Positions 27,232-36,299 of a DNA stretch of 64,000 nt are shown in pieces. Each line of letters opens with the position of its first letter. Positions within the stretch are counted from its first letter, which is position 1. The notes under the pieces were generated by a model, which had not been told where the DNA came from, searched no databases, and saw nothing but the letters and a program-made list of their open reading frames with translations. The stretch is from Erythrobacter sp. 3-20A1M (GTDB taxonomy: Bacteria > Pseudomonadota > Alphaproteobacteria > Sphingomonadales > Sphingomonadaceae): contig NZ_CP045200.1 in the NCBI RefSeq assembly GCF_018636735.1, positions 1,860,001 to 1,924,000 of the forward strand. Direction: 5' to 3'. The position numbers and the translations under genes were made by a program.

Positions 27232-28140
27232 ATGTGCGACCAGACCGATCTTGCCCGGCTGAAGGGCCTCGATCGCCGCCGTTTCGGCGCCGGTTCCATG
27301 GCTCTGGGCGGCACTGCGGCGCTGGCCGCCTGCACCGGGATGAACGACCGATCGGGTGGTGACGGCGAAAGCACCGCTGCAGGCGGTTCGGACGGACTCA
27401 CCCGTTCCAACGTCACCATCGACACGCCCCACGGGAAGGCCGACGCCTTCTTCGTCCATCCCGCGTCGGGCAACCATCCGGCGGTGCTGCTGTGGCCCGA
27501 TATCGCGGGGCTGCGCGAGGCGTTCTACCGCATGAGCGCGCGGCTGGCGGGCGAGGGTTACGCGGTGCTCGCGGTCAATCCCTATTACCGCGACGTATCG
27601 GGCGAACAGTTCGCCGATTTCTCCGCCTTTGCCGGCGACAACGGGTTCGAGAAGGTCGGGCCATGGCGCGAGAAGCTGACCGCCGACAATATAATGCGCG
27701 ATGCAAGTGCGTACATCGCGTGGCTCGATCGGCAGGATGCGGTCGATACCGGCCGTGGCGCGGGGACGCAGGGCTATTGCATGGGCGGGCCGTTCACCGT
27801 GTGGAGCGCCGCTGCCGTGCCCGAGCGGATCCGCGCCGCCGCCAGCTTCCACGGCGGCGGACTGGTGCGCGACGGTGCGAAAAGCCCGCACAACATGTTG
27901 GGCCGCACGCAGGCGAGCTATCTCTTCGCCGTTGCGCAGAACGACGATGCAAAGGATCCGGAGGCAAAGACCACGCTGCGAGAGGCGGCGGCCGCCGCGA
28001 ACGTGCCGGCCGAGATCGAGGTTTACCCCGCCGACCACGGCTGGACCGTGATCGACAGCCCAAGCTACGATAAATCGGCGGCGGAGAAGGCGTGGTCGCG
28101 CCTGATGGCCCTCTACGGTGGGACCATTGCCAGCGATTGA
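27232..28140 (+). CDS. Dienelactone hydrolase family protein, predicted exported
   Basis: An alpha/beta hydrolase of 302 residues. The nucleophile is Cys183 in GYCMGG, as in dienelactone hydrolases, with ADHGW carrying the histidine near the C-terminus. The N-terminus has a twin-arginine-like LDRRRFGAGSMALGG followed by a lipobox-like ALAAC (Cys34), suggesting Tat export as a lipoprotein. A GAAGGAGAG ribosome-binding site precedes the ATG. The substrate is unknown; exported members of the family are common and not tied to catechol degradation. Confidence 0.86.
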   Translation: MCDQTDLARLKGLDRRRFGAGSMALGGTAALAACTGMNDRSGGDGESTAAGGSDGLTRSNVTIDTPHGKADAFFVHPASGNHPAVLLWPDIAGLREAFYRMSARLAGEGYAVLAVNPYYRDVSGEQFADFSAFAGDNGFEKVGPWREKLTADNIMRDASAYIAWLDRQDAVDTGRGAGTQGYCMGGPFTVWSAAAVPERIRAAASFHGGGLVRDGAKSPHNMLGRTQASYLFAVAQNDDAKDPEAKTTLREAAAAANVPAEIEVYPADHGWTVIDSPSYDKSAAEKAWSRLMALYGGTIASD

Positions 28141-28158
28141 TGCGGGAAGCGCCGCCGC

Positions 28159-29367
28159 TCAGGCGAGCCGCTGGATCGGCGAGGCCGCCTCGCTACCGTC
28201 GCAGTGAGCGATCGCGACGCGGTTCCGCCCCTCTTTCTTCGCGCGGTACAGCGCACGGTCGGCAGCACTGACCAGCGCCTCGACCGATCCGCGCGCGTCG
28301 CAATAGGCGATCCCGACCGAGACCGTGATGTACTGGGCCGACGGGCTAGCCGGATGGGCGATCGCGGCGTTCTCAACCGCCGCGCGTAGCCGCGCACCGA
28401 TCAGATCCAGCGAATGCGGGGGCGTGTCGGGTATGACGACCGCGAATTCCTCCCCGCCATAGCGGGCGACCAGGTCGTTGTGGCGCGAAACCCGCTCGAG
28501 CGCGGCTGCGACATGCTTCAGCGCGACGTCGCCCGCCTGATGGCCCAGCGTGTCGTTGAACGCCTTGAAATGATCGATGTCGATCATGGCCAGAGCGACC
28601 GTCTCGCCCGCGGGAGTCTCCGCCATGACGGAAGCCAGAACGGTGTCGAACACACGCCGATTGGACAGGCCCGTCAGGAAGTCGAGAGCGGAAAGTCGCT
28701 CCAGCAGTGCGTTCTGCGATGCCAGCGCGTGCAGCCGCCGTTCGTCGCGCTGGCGGGACAGGAAGCGCAGCCGCTGGCCGCGATCGAGCACCACATTTCC
28801 GAAAAGCCCGACCCCCACCATGGTAAGCGACAGCCCGGTGACCAACAGGAACAGCTTCGGCGTGGTGAATGGGGCCAGCGCCAGGGCGATGCTCTGCGTC
28901 AGCACGATTGACGCGGCTAGCGCGGTCGCCCAGCGCGGGGGCAGGCCCAGGATCAGGAGCGCGAATACGATCGTGAGGTTGTTGGCGGTCATGTAGACCG
29001 GGGCGAGGGGGCTGGCTGAAGCGGTCACCAGCATGCAGGCAAGCGTGCCGTAGGCGATCGAGACGGCGCAGTAGGTCGACTGCACGATCGCCAGCGAACG
29101 CCGGTGCCGGTTCACGAGGATGCATGCGGCGATACCGAGCGGCAGGGCGATCCCCAACCGCACGATAAGCGAGAGCCAGGACACGTCGGGAATGACAATC
29201 AGGTCGATCGGCACCAGGCCGCACATGACCAGCGTCGCCATGATCATCTTCGGCAATGCCGTACTGCCCTGGATGCGTGCGCGAAAACCGGCGTAGTCGC
29301 TCACCAGGGCACGCGGGATCGACACGGTGCGCCACAGCCTGTCCACGATTTGCAACACCCGACCCAT
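28159..29367 (-). CDS. GGDEF domain diguanylate cyclase
   Basis: A 402-residue inner-membrane protein that makes cyclic di-GMP. The N-terminal 200 residues hold about six hydrophobic segments with no known sensor domain. A short linker follows (LHALASQNALLERLSALDFL), then a GGDEF domain: LTGLSNRRVFD, IDHFKAFNDTLGHQAGD and the active-site signature GGEEF in VARYGGEEFAVVI. No RxxD inhibitory site precedes it at the usual distance as far as I can see. The ATG at 29367 is preferred to a GTG ten codons upstream. No EAL domain is present. Confidence 0.9.
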   Translation of the reverse strand: MGRVLQIVDRLWRTVSIPRALVSDYAGFRARIQGSTALPKMIMATLVMCGLVPIDLIVIPDVSWLSLIVRLGIALPLGIAACILVNRHRRSLAIVQSTYCAVSIAYGTLACMLVTASASPLAPVYMTANNLTIVFALLILGLPPRWATALAASIVLTQSIALALAPFTTPKLFLLVTGLSLTMVGVGLFGNVVLDRGQRLRFLSRQRDERRLHALASQNALLERLSALDFLTGLSNRRVFDTVLASVMAETPAGETVALAMIDIDHFKAFNDTLGHQAGDVALKHVAAALERVSRHNDLVARYGGEEFAVVIPDTPPHSLDLIGARLRAAVENAAIAHPASPSAQYITVSVGIAYCDARGSVEALVSAADRALYRAKKEGRNRVAIAHCDGSEAASPIQRLA

Positions 29368-29541
29368 CAGATCATTTTTTCTTCCGCCGCGGCGCACATC
29401 ACGCGCGTCGCGTGCGCCTAGACGGGTCGGCTTAACATCTCCCTACATCCGGCTGGCGTTTTTGCGTGTCGCGCGGCCCGGTTTTCCTTGCCCGCCCGCC
29501 CCCCGGCGCTACGATGCGACGGAGAGAAGGGACGGTTTCCA

Positions 29542-30534
29542 ATGGAATATATTCTGATCGCGCTGGTCGCGCTGCTGGTCATCTTCCTGCTGATGGCGGT
29601 GCGCGTCGTGAAACAGGGCTACGTCTATACGATCGAGCGTTTCGGCAAGTTCACCAAGGCGGCCGAACCGGGCCTGCACATCATCACCCCGTTCATCGAC
29701 CGCATCGGTCACAAGATCAACGTGATGGAGCAGGTGCTCGACATTCCGGGGCAGGAGATCATCACGAAGGACAACGCCATGGTGGGCGTGGACGCGGTGG
29801 TGTTCTTCCAGGTGCTGGAAGCGGCCAAGGCGGCCTACGAGGTCTCAGGCCTCAACAACGCGATCATGGCGCTCACCACCACCAATCTGCGCACCGTGAT
29901 GGGCAGCATGGACCTGGACGAAACCCTGTCGAAGCGCGACGAGATCAATGCGCGGCTGCTGTCCGTGGTCGATCACGCCACCTCCCCTTGGGGGGTCAAG
30001 ATCACCCGGGTCGAGATCAAGGACATCCGCCCGCCGATCGACATATCGGAGGCGATGGCGCGGCAGATGAAGGCGGAGCGGCTGAAGCGTGCCGAAATCC
30101 TGGAGGCCGAAGGCGACCGGGCGTCCAACATCCTGCGCGCAGAGGGCGACAAGCAGTCCGCCATCCTGAAGGCGGAGGGCAAGCGCGAGGCCGCGTTCCG
30201 CGATGCCGAAGCGCGCGAACGCGCCGCCGAGGCGGAAGCCAGGGCGACGCAAGTCGTGTCCGATGCGATCGCTTCGGGCGGGAACGGCGCGATCAACTAC
30301 TTCGTGGCGCAGGAATACACCAAGGCGATCGGCAAGTTCGCCGACAGCCCCAATGCCAAGACGATCCTGTTCCCGGTGGAGGCGACGCAGCTGATCGGAT
30401 CGCTGGGCGGCATCGGGGAACTGGTGAAGGGGATCACCGGCGATAGCGACGTCACGACGCGCGCCGATGCGGGAACGCCCCTGCCGCGCGGGCGCGAACG
30501 GGCGAGCGTGCCGCGCACCGGCGACCGGGGCTAG
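29542..30534 (+). CDS. SPFH/band 7 domain protein (stomatin/QmcA-like)
   Basis: A membrane-anchored scaffold protein of 330 residues. One N-terminal helix ([19 protein letters not shown]) is followed by the band 7 domain ([20 protein letters not shown], then [20 protein letters not shown]). An Ala/Glu-rich coiled coil around residues 175-250 includes [20 protein letters not shown]. Proteins of this type organise membrane microdomains and often act with an NfeD partner, which is the next gene. The ATG at 29542 follows GAGAAGGGACGG, and upstream in-frame codons lack homology. Confidence 0.93.
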   Translation: MEYILIALVALLVIFLLMAVRVVKQGYVYTIERFGKFTKAAEPGLHIITPFIDRIGHKINVMEQVLDIPGQEIITKDNAMVGVDAVVFFQVLEAAKAAYEVSGLNNAIMALTTTNLRTVMGSMDLDETLSKRDEINARLLSVVDHATSPWGVKITRVEIKDIRPPIDISEAMARQMKAERLKRAEILEAEGDRASNILRAEGDKQSAILKAEGKREAAFRDAEARERAAEAEARATQVVSDAIASGGNGAINYFVAQEYTKAIGKFADSPNAKTILFPVEATQLIGSLGGIGELVKGITGDSDVTTRADAGTPLPRGRERASVPRTGDRG

Positions 30535-30549
30535 GAAAGGCAAGCGGCC

Positions 30550-31020
30550 ATGCTCGACGGGGTCGAACCCTATATCGTCTGGATCGTGATCGGGCTGGTA
30601 CTCGCCACGCTGGAGCTGGTGGTGCCCGGCGTCTATCTGATCTGGCTTGCCGTCGCGGCGCTGATCACCGGCGGGCTTGCCTTCATCTACGATGTCGGCC
30701 TCGCGTTACAGGTGGTGGAGTTCGTCGCGCTGGCGCTGATCTCCGTCTATTCGGCGCGCCGCATCCTGTCGGACAGCCCGATCGTCAGTTCGGACCCGCT
30801 GCTCAACAAGCCAACCGGGCGCATGGTGGGGCAGACCGCGGTCGTCACCCAGGCGATCGAAGGCGGCAGCGGCCGGGTGCGTTACGCCGACGGCGAATGG
30901 ATGGCGCGCGGCGTCGACATGGAGCCGGGCGAGCGCGTGCGGATCACCGGAACGGAAGGCTCCGTGCTGCTGGTGGAGCCGGTGAACCTCATCACCCAGG
31001 GGGACGCGCCGCAGGTCTAG
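30550..31020 (+). CDS. NfeD family protein
   Basis: A 156-residue membrane protein. Two or three helices fill residues 8-75 (YIVWIVIGLVLATLELVVPG is typical), and the C-terminal OB-fold holds LNKPTGRMVGQTAVVTQAIE and ARGVDMEPGERVRITGTEG. NfeD partners with stomatin-like proteins, and here it follows the band 7 gene by 15 bases, so the two very likely form an operon and a complex. Confidence 0.93.
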   Translation: MLDGVEPYIVWIVIGLVLATLELVVPGVYLIWLAVAALITGGLAFIYDVGLALQVVEFVALALISVYSARRILSDSPIVSSDPLLNKPTGRMVGQTAVVTQAIEGGSGRVRYADGEWMARGVDMEPGERVRITGTEGSVLLVEPVNLITQGDAPQV

Positions 31021-31038
31021 CGGCGCGGTCGCACCCGC

Positions 31039-31998
31039 TCAGTTCGTGCCGGGCGCGATCCCCGTCCGGTCGGCGAAACGACCGTGCTTGCGATAGCGGA
31101 CCATCATCCGGTCGAGGAAAAGCGACAGCGGCTTGGGCTCCACCCCCAGCTTCGCCAGGCCGGGATGCTGGCCGCTGGCGACATTGCCCGCCTTCAGCAG
31201 CTTCCATTGATCCGGCCCCATCGGCGAGCCGGGCAGGGCGGAGAAGAAGCTGCCGACCGCATCGGGCATCGGCGCGAACAGCCGCTTGCGGCGCTGCGCC
31301 TCCGCGATGCGGCGGTTGAGCTGCATCATCGTGACCTTCTCCGGTCCGGCGAGCTCGTAGATCTTGCCGCCATGCGTTCCCGGATCGACCAGCGCCGCCG
31401 TGATCCCTTCCGCGACATCGTCCACATGGACCAGTTGCATCGGCGCTTCGGGCGCGAACACCGGCAGGGCGGGCATCATCTGGATCAGATCGGCGAACAT
31501 CTTCACGATCCCGCCATCCTCGCCGAACACGACCGAAGGGCGCATGATGGTCGCCTCGGGAAACGCCGCGCGCACCTTTTCCTCGCCCAGCCCCTTGGCA
31601 TAGGCATATTCGCTCTCGGCCTCGATGTCGGCGCCGATCGCGCTGACCTCGACGAACGCCCGCGCGCCCGCTTCCTTCGCGGCGCGGGCCATCATGCCGG
31701 CCGCATCGCCCATTAGCTTTTCCAGATTGCCCTCGAAGCTGCCGACCAGGTTCACCACGCCATAGGCCCCGTCTACGCAGGCGCGCACGTTGCGTTCGTC
31801 CAGCACGTTGCAGCGCACGAACTGCAGCTGGCCGAGATTGGCGAGCGGCTTCAGCGACCAGGCTTCTTCGGGATGCCGGCTAGCCACGCGCAGCCGTGCG
31901 CCGCGCTCCAGCAATTGCTGGGCGAGGTGGATGCCGATGAAGCCCGAACCGCCGAAGACGGTGACGAGCTGGCCGTAAAGGGGATCGCGTGTGGGCAT
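31039..31998 (-). CDS. NDUFA9-like atypical SDR (complex I-associated) protein
   Basis: A 319-residue extended/atypical SDR that binds NAD(P)H. The Rossmann motif is VTVFGGSGFIGIHLAQQLLE. IMRPSVVFGEDGGIVKMFAD and MQLVHVDDVAEGI, then YELAGPEKVTMMQLNRRI match the family of complex I NDUFA9-like proteins common in alphaproteobacteria, in which the usual catalytic Tyr-Lys is not conserved. Its direct role is unclear: assembly or stability of NADH dehydrogenase, or ubiquinone synthesis, has been proposed. It converges on nfeD. Confidence 0.88.
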   Translation of the reverse strand: MPTRDPLYGQLVTVFGGSGFIGIHLAQQLLERGARLRVASRHPEEAWSLKPLANLGQLQFVRCNVLDERNVRACVDGAYGVVNLVGSFEGNLEKLMGDAAGMMARAAKEAGARAFVEVSAIGADIEAESEYAYAKGLGEEKVRAAFPEATIMRPSVVFGEDGGIVKMFADLIQMMPALPVFAPEAPMQLVHVDDVAEGITAALVDPGTHGGKIYELAGPEKVTMMQLNRRIAEAQRRKRLFAPMPDAVGSFFSALPGSPMGPDQWKLLKAGNVASGQHPGLAKLGVEPKPLSLFLDRMMVRYRKHGRFADRTGIAPGTN

Positions 31999-32168
31999 GG
32001 GCCGGTCCTGCGTGCTGCGGTGAGTGCCTGCGCGCCATGCCGCATGGCGTCGAACCTCGCAAGCACCTGCGGCAACCGTGTCGAAGGACGTTGACAGCCC
32101 CCGGTCACCTTCGCTAGTGGCCCGCGCCTACCCGCGATCGGCGTTGGAAGACCGGATCGCGATTTCGT

Positions 32169-32255
32169 GCCCAGATGGCGGAATTGGTAGACGCACCGTC
32201 TTCAGGTGGCGGCGCTCGCAAGGGCGTGGAGGTTCGAGTCCTCTTCTGGGCACCA
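32169..32255 (+). tRNA. tRNA-Leu (anticodon CAG)
   Basis: An 87-base tRNA with an encoded CCA end. The acceptor stem is GCCCAGA with TCTGGGC. The D-arm contains GGCGGAATTGGTAGACGC, the anticodon stem CCGTC/GGCGG holds the loop TTCAGGT (anticodon CAG), and a long variable arm shows a class II tRNA. The T-arm is GAGGTTCGAGTCCTC. Its 3' end serves as the attachment site of the integrative element that follows; the last 25 bases are repeated in inverted orientation at 37991-38015. Confidence 0.97.
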
Positions 32256-32263
32256 TTTGTTCT
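32231..32263 (+). repeat. Attachment-site core, tRNA copy
   Basis: A 33-base stretch, from GGTTCGAG in the T-arm through the CCA end to TTTGTTCT beyond it, is repeated exactly on the opposite strand at 37983-38015. An integrase gene starts 170 bases downstream of each copy, facing inward. This marks the tRNA 3' end as the att core. Confidence 0.92.
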
Positions 32264-32432
32264 CATCAGAACGTTCCAAAACATTGCAGAAATGGCGGAT
32301 TTCTGCCATTCTTGACCTCTAGCGCAGAAAGCGAGGTCTTGTTTTGTTCCGCTTTGTTCCAACGTCCGTGGGGGCCTCGGCTGGGGGCTCCAGCTCAAAA
32401 GGCCCCAACTTGCACAAAAGTGAGGCCCCCAA
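32264..32432 (+). other. Integrase leader with inverted repeats
   Basis: A non-coding stretch between the att core and the integrase gene. It holds the inverted repeats AATGGC/GCCATT (32291-32310) and GACCTC/GAGGTC (32314-32338), and TTTGTTCC twice (32344-32367). These could be integrase arm-binding sites or an operator. Base composition is lower in GC than the chromosome to its left. Confidence 0.45.
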
Positions 32433-33668
32433 ATGAGCCTCAATGTGCAGGAAATCAAAGGCTTCCGGGCTGCGAACAAGTCGTACAAGAAATACGACTC
32501 GCGGGGGTTGCTGCTGCTTGTGAAGCCGAACGGCTCCAAGCTCTGGTATTTCAAGTACCGCTTCGGCGGGAAGGAAAAGAAGCTGCCAATCGGCGCGTTC
32601 CCAGAGGTAAGCTTGTCGCAAGCGCGACAGCTTCGCGACCGAGCAAGGCTCAAGGTTTCCGATGGCATCGATCCGATGCTGGAGCGGAAGCGCAAGAAGG
32701 CCAGGATCAAGCTGGGCGCAGAGAACACTTTCGAGGTCATCGCCAATAAGTACATCGATGAGAAGATGGTGCCCGAAGGCCGAGCGGAGGCCACGCTGCG
32801 CAAGGCGCGCTGGTTCCTTGACCTGCTCAAGCCCGCAATCGGCAATATGCCAATCAACGACGTCGATCCGCAGTTGATGCTGGCGGCGCTCAAGAAGCTC
32901 GAAGCCAAAGGCAATCTCGAAACTGCGAAGAAATGCCGGTCCTTCGCAAGCCGGGTGTTCCGGTATGGAGCCGCGCTTGGCCAGTGCCAAACCGATCCAA
33001 CATCAATCCTTCAGGGGGCACTGGTCACGCCTAGAGCACGGCACTACGCGGCGATCCTCGAGCCCGAGAAATTGGGCGGGCTGCTCCGCGCTATCGATGA
33101 TTTCGAATGCTACCCGGCGACGAAGTTCGCGCTGAAGATCGCACCGCATGTTTTTGTGCGACCCGGTGAGCTTCGCCACGGCGAGTGGAACGAGATCGAT
33201 TGGGACAAGGCCACCTGGACAATTCCCGAAGGCAAGATGAAGGCGCGCCGGACCCATGTGGTGCCGCTGTCACGGCAAGTGTTGGAGCTGTTTCGGGAGC
33301 TGAAGCCGATTACCGGCGGCAAGGGCTACATCTTCCCAGCGTTGGCGAGCTTCACTGTTGCGTGGCATCGGTCAGGATCGATACGTGAAACAGCTCCGCC
33401 AAGGCCATTGACCCTTCCGGCCTCGCGGTCGTTGCGGGTAAACTGCACGCGGTCGCCGGTGCGGAGCTCCATCGGTTTCGGCTCAAACACTTCGGCTTTG
33501 CCTGCACCCCACTGCCGGGGATGCCAGTCCAGCGACCGTCCACCGCGCCCCTCTAGGGCGATGCGCCCGTCGACAGGATCGACAGCGGAAATTGCGAAGC
33601 TCTCGCCCCGACGCACGCCCTTCGCGGCAAAGTCGCGGCTGAACCTGACAATATCGCCGATGGCATAG
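32433..33668 (+). pseudogene. int: Tyrosine recombinase (P4-type integrase), 3' truncated
   Basis: Residues 1-303 are an integrase of the P4/DUF4102 type: the arm-binding domain (ANKSYKKYDSRGLLLLV), the core-binding SAM-like domain near 100-185, and the start of the catalytic domain with the first arginine (FVRPGELRHGEW) and KMKARRTHVVPLS. Homology stops at YIFPAL, about 33342. The frame then runs 109 codons through DNA antisense to the traI fragment, giving a meaningless tail. The HxxR box and catalytic tyrosine are missing, so it should be inactive. It sits 170 bases from the tRNA-Leu att core. Confidence 0.9.
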
Positions 33669-34897
33669 CTTGCTGCCTCGCGCGCCTCCGCACGGGTCAA
33701 GCCCTTCGCCTCCAGAGCATCGAACCGCACCGCCTCCGCCGACAGCTCGCCGCGCTCGGCCAGCTTTTCGCGGATCATACCGGTGAGCCTGTCGCGGCCT
33801 TCGCGCGATGGCTCGATGACCAGCGTTTGCGCGCGCTCTGCTGGCGACAGGGCCAGATAGTGCCGGGCCATCGCCCCAAGGCGCCCGTCCGGCGTTGTCC
33901 CTTCGATCACCTTGCCGCCGCCACATTCCAGCGCGGCCAGGGCCTTGCCTGCGTGACCTTCGATCGAGGCCATGACGGCTTCTCGCGTGTCGGCATTGGT
34001 CTGGCGAACCACTGCGGCAAGCTTCGCGGTCGCCATGCCAGCCTGCTGCAACTGGGCGAAGGCCGCGCCAGCGCCAACCGATCCCAGCTGCTTCACATCG
34101 CCCACCAACACGAGCCGCGCACCGGCCTTGTCAGCACGGGTTAAGAGTTTCGCCATGTCGTGCGCCGAAAGCATTGAAGCCTCATCGACAAGCCAGACGG
34201 CATCCTTGCCTGGCGTCTTCGCCTCCGGTGCCAATAAGTGCCGCGCCACGGTATCGCCGCGCAGGCCGAGTGCCTCGCCCAGCACAGTCGCCGCCGATGC
34301 GGTTGGCGCAAGCGCGGTCACGGCAAGTCCGTTTCGCCGTGCCTCGCGCGCGTAGGTTGCAAGCACGGTGGTGGTTTTGGCGGTCCCGGCGTAGCCTTGG
34401 ACGGCAGCGACGCGGTCGCGCGAGGTAAGCAATTCTGCGGTCGCCCGCTTCTGGTCTTCGGTCCATGCGTAACCTGATCGGGCTGACTGCCGCGCAGCGC
34501 GCTCGATGGTCCTTGCTGCTGCCAAAGGACTGGAAAGTGACTGCGCCATGCCTCGCCCGGCCTCTTCGAGGCGCAGCATGGTGCGCTCGGTCGCGATAGC
34601 CTGCGGCGTTGTGAACCCGGCGAATTCCGCACCGCGCCGGTCGAGGAATGTGTGCGCGACGAGCTCGCCGCGTTCCCCGGCTTCGGCAATCGCTGCGCTG
34701 ATCGCACCGTGCCCGGCCTTGCCGAAAGCAAAGTCCCCGGCCTCACGCGCGAGCGTGCTGGCCGGGAATACCGCCTCTCGCTCTGACAGCTTGGCAGCGG
34801 CCCAAGCCACCGCCTGCCTAGCCAGCAATTCCGGGCTGGCGGTAGCTTCGCTGGCTTTAACTCGCTCTCTCGCTTCACCAATCAGCCTGTCGCAGGG
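33326..34897 (-). pseudogene. traI: TraI/TraA-type conjugative relaxase-helicase, internal fragment
   Basis: About 500 residues of the helicase half of a MobF-like relaxase. The P-loop is VQGYAGTAKTTTVL, Walker B is AVWLVDEASMLSAHD, and RLVLVGDVKQLGSVGAG is motif III. The N-terminal relaxase domain with its tyrosines is absent: the frame is open only to 34897 and joins the end of the neighbouring small gene near 34875. The C-terminus is also cut, at the integrase junction near 33345. A TTG at 34828 could still start translation. It can have no nicking activity. Confidence 0.87.
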
Positions 34898-35096
34898 TCA
34901 GTACGTTGGCCCACGCATACTGCACCGCTGTTGTTATCGCAGGGCCATGCAGCAGGAACTGCGGGGCGATGAATGCTCCGACCCCTGCTGCACCAAGAGT
35001 GATCGTCGAAAAGAAGCGAAAACGCTGCTGCCATTGCGCCATGCGCACACGCCACAAGGCATGGGCGCGGGTGACAAAATCGATGTTGGAGTTCAT
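34875..35096 (-). CDS. Small membrane protein of the transfer region
   Basis: A 73-residue protein with a basic N-terminal half (RAHALWRVRMAQWQQRFRFF) and one hydrophobic segment (ITLGAAGVGAFIAPQFLL). Its ATG overlaps the stop of the relaxosome gene upstream by four bases (35093-35096), so it belongs to the same operon. Small proteins of this layout often lie between a relaxosome gene and traI in sphingomonad elements (inference). The real end may be intact, but the deletion that removed the traI start lies immediately after it. Confidence 0.65.
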   Translation of the reverse strand: MNSNIDFVTRAHALWRVRMAQWQQRFRFFSTITLGAAGVGAFIAPQFLLHGPAITTAVQYAWANVLTLRQADW

Positions 35097-35467
35097 GGCT
35101 CAATCTCCAAGGCAAGCGAGCGCTGGCGCTCGAAAGCGGCGCGCGCTTCGGCTGCAATTGTCTCGTCGGATTTCTTCGTGCCCAGCGCGGCATGGCGGGC
35201 GTAAGCGTAGGCCGCACAGGCAGTGAACAGGGTCCGGTCGAGTACCCGTTCAGCCTCGGCCAGGCGCTCCGATATTGCCCCGATCTCGCGCGCCAGTTCG
35301 GCAAGATCAGTCTCTTTGTCGGTGCCGTGCAGGACCGAAAGGAAGCCCGCGTCGATCACCTTCAGGAGCATCGCATACTCCGACAATCCACGCCGGTCGG
35401 CGATGCCGGACAGCGACCGTGCCTGCGAAGGATTGAGGCGGATGGTGCGCTTTATGTGGCTCGCCAT
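35093..35467 (-). CDS. Relaxosome accessory protein (MobC/TraJ-like)
   Basis: A 124-residue protein. The N-terminus HIKRTIRLNPSQARSLSGIA resembles a ribbon-helix-helix DNA-binding domain as in MobC-type relaxosome proteins. A long helical C-terminal half follows (LAELAREIGAISERLAEAER). I chose the ATG at 35467; the codons upstream run into a hairpin region that looks like an origin of transfer. Its position just before the traI remnant supports a role in preparing DNA for transfer. Without an intact relaxase it has no partner here. Confidence 0.7.
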   Translation of the reverse strand: MASHIKRTIRLNPSQARSLSGIADRRGLSEYAMLLKVIDAGFLSVLHGTDKETDLAELAREIGAISERLAEAERVLDRTLFTACAAYAYARHAALGTKKSDETIAAEARAAFERQRSLALEIEP

Positions 35468-35491
35468 CACCACCTCCCGCGCGCGCTCGAA

Positions 35492-35569
35492 GCGCGCTCC
35501 AGAAATGGCAGAATTGCGAGGGTCTGAACGCTTCGTTTCAGGGAGCGCGCTATCCGCGCGCTCCAGAAA
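35492..35569 (-). other. oriT-like hairpin and direct repeats
   Basis: A perfect 9-bp inverted repeat, GGAGCGCGC (35542-35550), TATCC loop, GCGCGCTCC (35556-35564), plus a direct repeat GCGCGCTCCAGAAA at 35492-35505 and 35556-35569. It lies directly upstream of the relaxosome gene, the usual place of an origin of transfer. No nic consensus is identified. Confidence 0.45.
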
Positions 35570-35668
35570 CCGCAGAAATCCTTGATGCACACGTGCGTGG
35601 GGTGTGTATGAAAATTACGGGTCCGATACGCAGTATCGTGGCCCCTTCCTTCTCCAGCTTTTCTCCGG

Positions 35669-36046
35669 TCAACTGGCATGGGCGTCTTGCTCCATGCTTG
35701 CCGTTGGAGGCGTCGCAGACAGGATCAGATTATGGGCGACATCGTCGTCAAAGTAACGGTTGCGGGACTGGCGGGAAGGTAACTGCCGGTCCGCCATATC
35801 GGAGCGCGTAAACCAGCGAAGCAAGGCTAGGTCGATCCCTGATCGAAGATCATCTGCAAGCTGGTTGGTCTCTTCTGGCGTGAGGTCCAGCCACCCGAAT
35901 TCGGTGCGAAGCTGGCTGCCAAGCGGATACCCGGTCCCGTCTCGGCTCCTGTAAATCGGGCCCTCGACAGTGAGGCAACAATCTTGCCCCTCAAACCGCT
36001 CGCGGACCGGGCGTTCGTACCAGAGCCAGGGCCGCAAGCCGGACAT
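35669..36046 (-). CDS. Hypothetical protein
   Basis: A 125-residue soluble protein starting MSGLRPWLWYERPVRERFEG. It shows a compact beta-rich first half (QDCCLTVEGPIYRSRDGTGY) and a helical segment typical of small plasmid or ICE proteins (LTPEETNQLADDLRSGIDLA, then LLRWFTRSDMADRQL). I do not recognise the family. The start overlaps, on the other strand, the start of the traH remnant, so an old junction may also lie there. Composition and length suggest a real gene. Confidence 0.5.
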   Translation of the reverse strand: MSGLRPWLWYERPVRERFEGQDCCLTVEGPIYRSRDGTGYPLGSQLRTEFGWLDLTPEETNQLADDLRSGIDLALLRWFTRSDMADRQLPSRQSRNRYFDDDVAHNLILSATPPTASMEQDAHAS

Positions 36047-36299
36047 GATTACTAGCATCCGCAATGCGGCGCTCACCATAGCTGCCGCCAGCATGGTCGC
36101 GTCCCCCGTCGCCGCAAACGTCGGCGACAGCATGGACCGCTTCATGGACGACATGGGCGCTGCGGCCAATGTCACCGGGCCGAGCGCATTCGAAGGACAG
36201 TCGGCGGGCTATTACAGCCTCGGCAATGTCTGGACGCGCTTCCCGCAGAAGACGACCAGCATCGCCAACCTCCAGGCGGGGATGCCGGTGAGAGCATAG
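36045..36299 (+). pseudogene. traH: Conjugal transfer protein TraH, N-terminal stub
   Basis: The first 76 or so codons are the N-terminus of F-type TraH, a periplasmic pilus-assembly protein. A signal peptide (SIRNAALTIAAASMVASPVA) is followed by MDRFMDDMGAAANVTGPSAF and GYYSLGNVWTRFPQKTTSIA. Homology ends at IANLQ, near 36272, where it meets the end of the toprim fragment running the other way. Full TraH is about 450 residues or more. The stub is in opposite orientation to the rest of the tra operon at 39-48 kb. Confidence 0.85.

Noticed and set aside
26146-28038. A 630-codon minus-strand frame opposite purU and the dienelactone hydrolase gene
   Set aside because: Shadow of two clear plus-strand genes; no motif and no ribosome-binding site.
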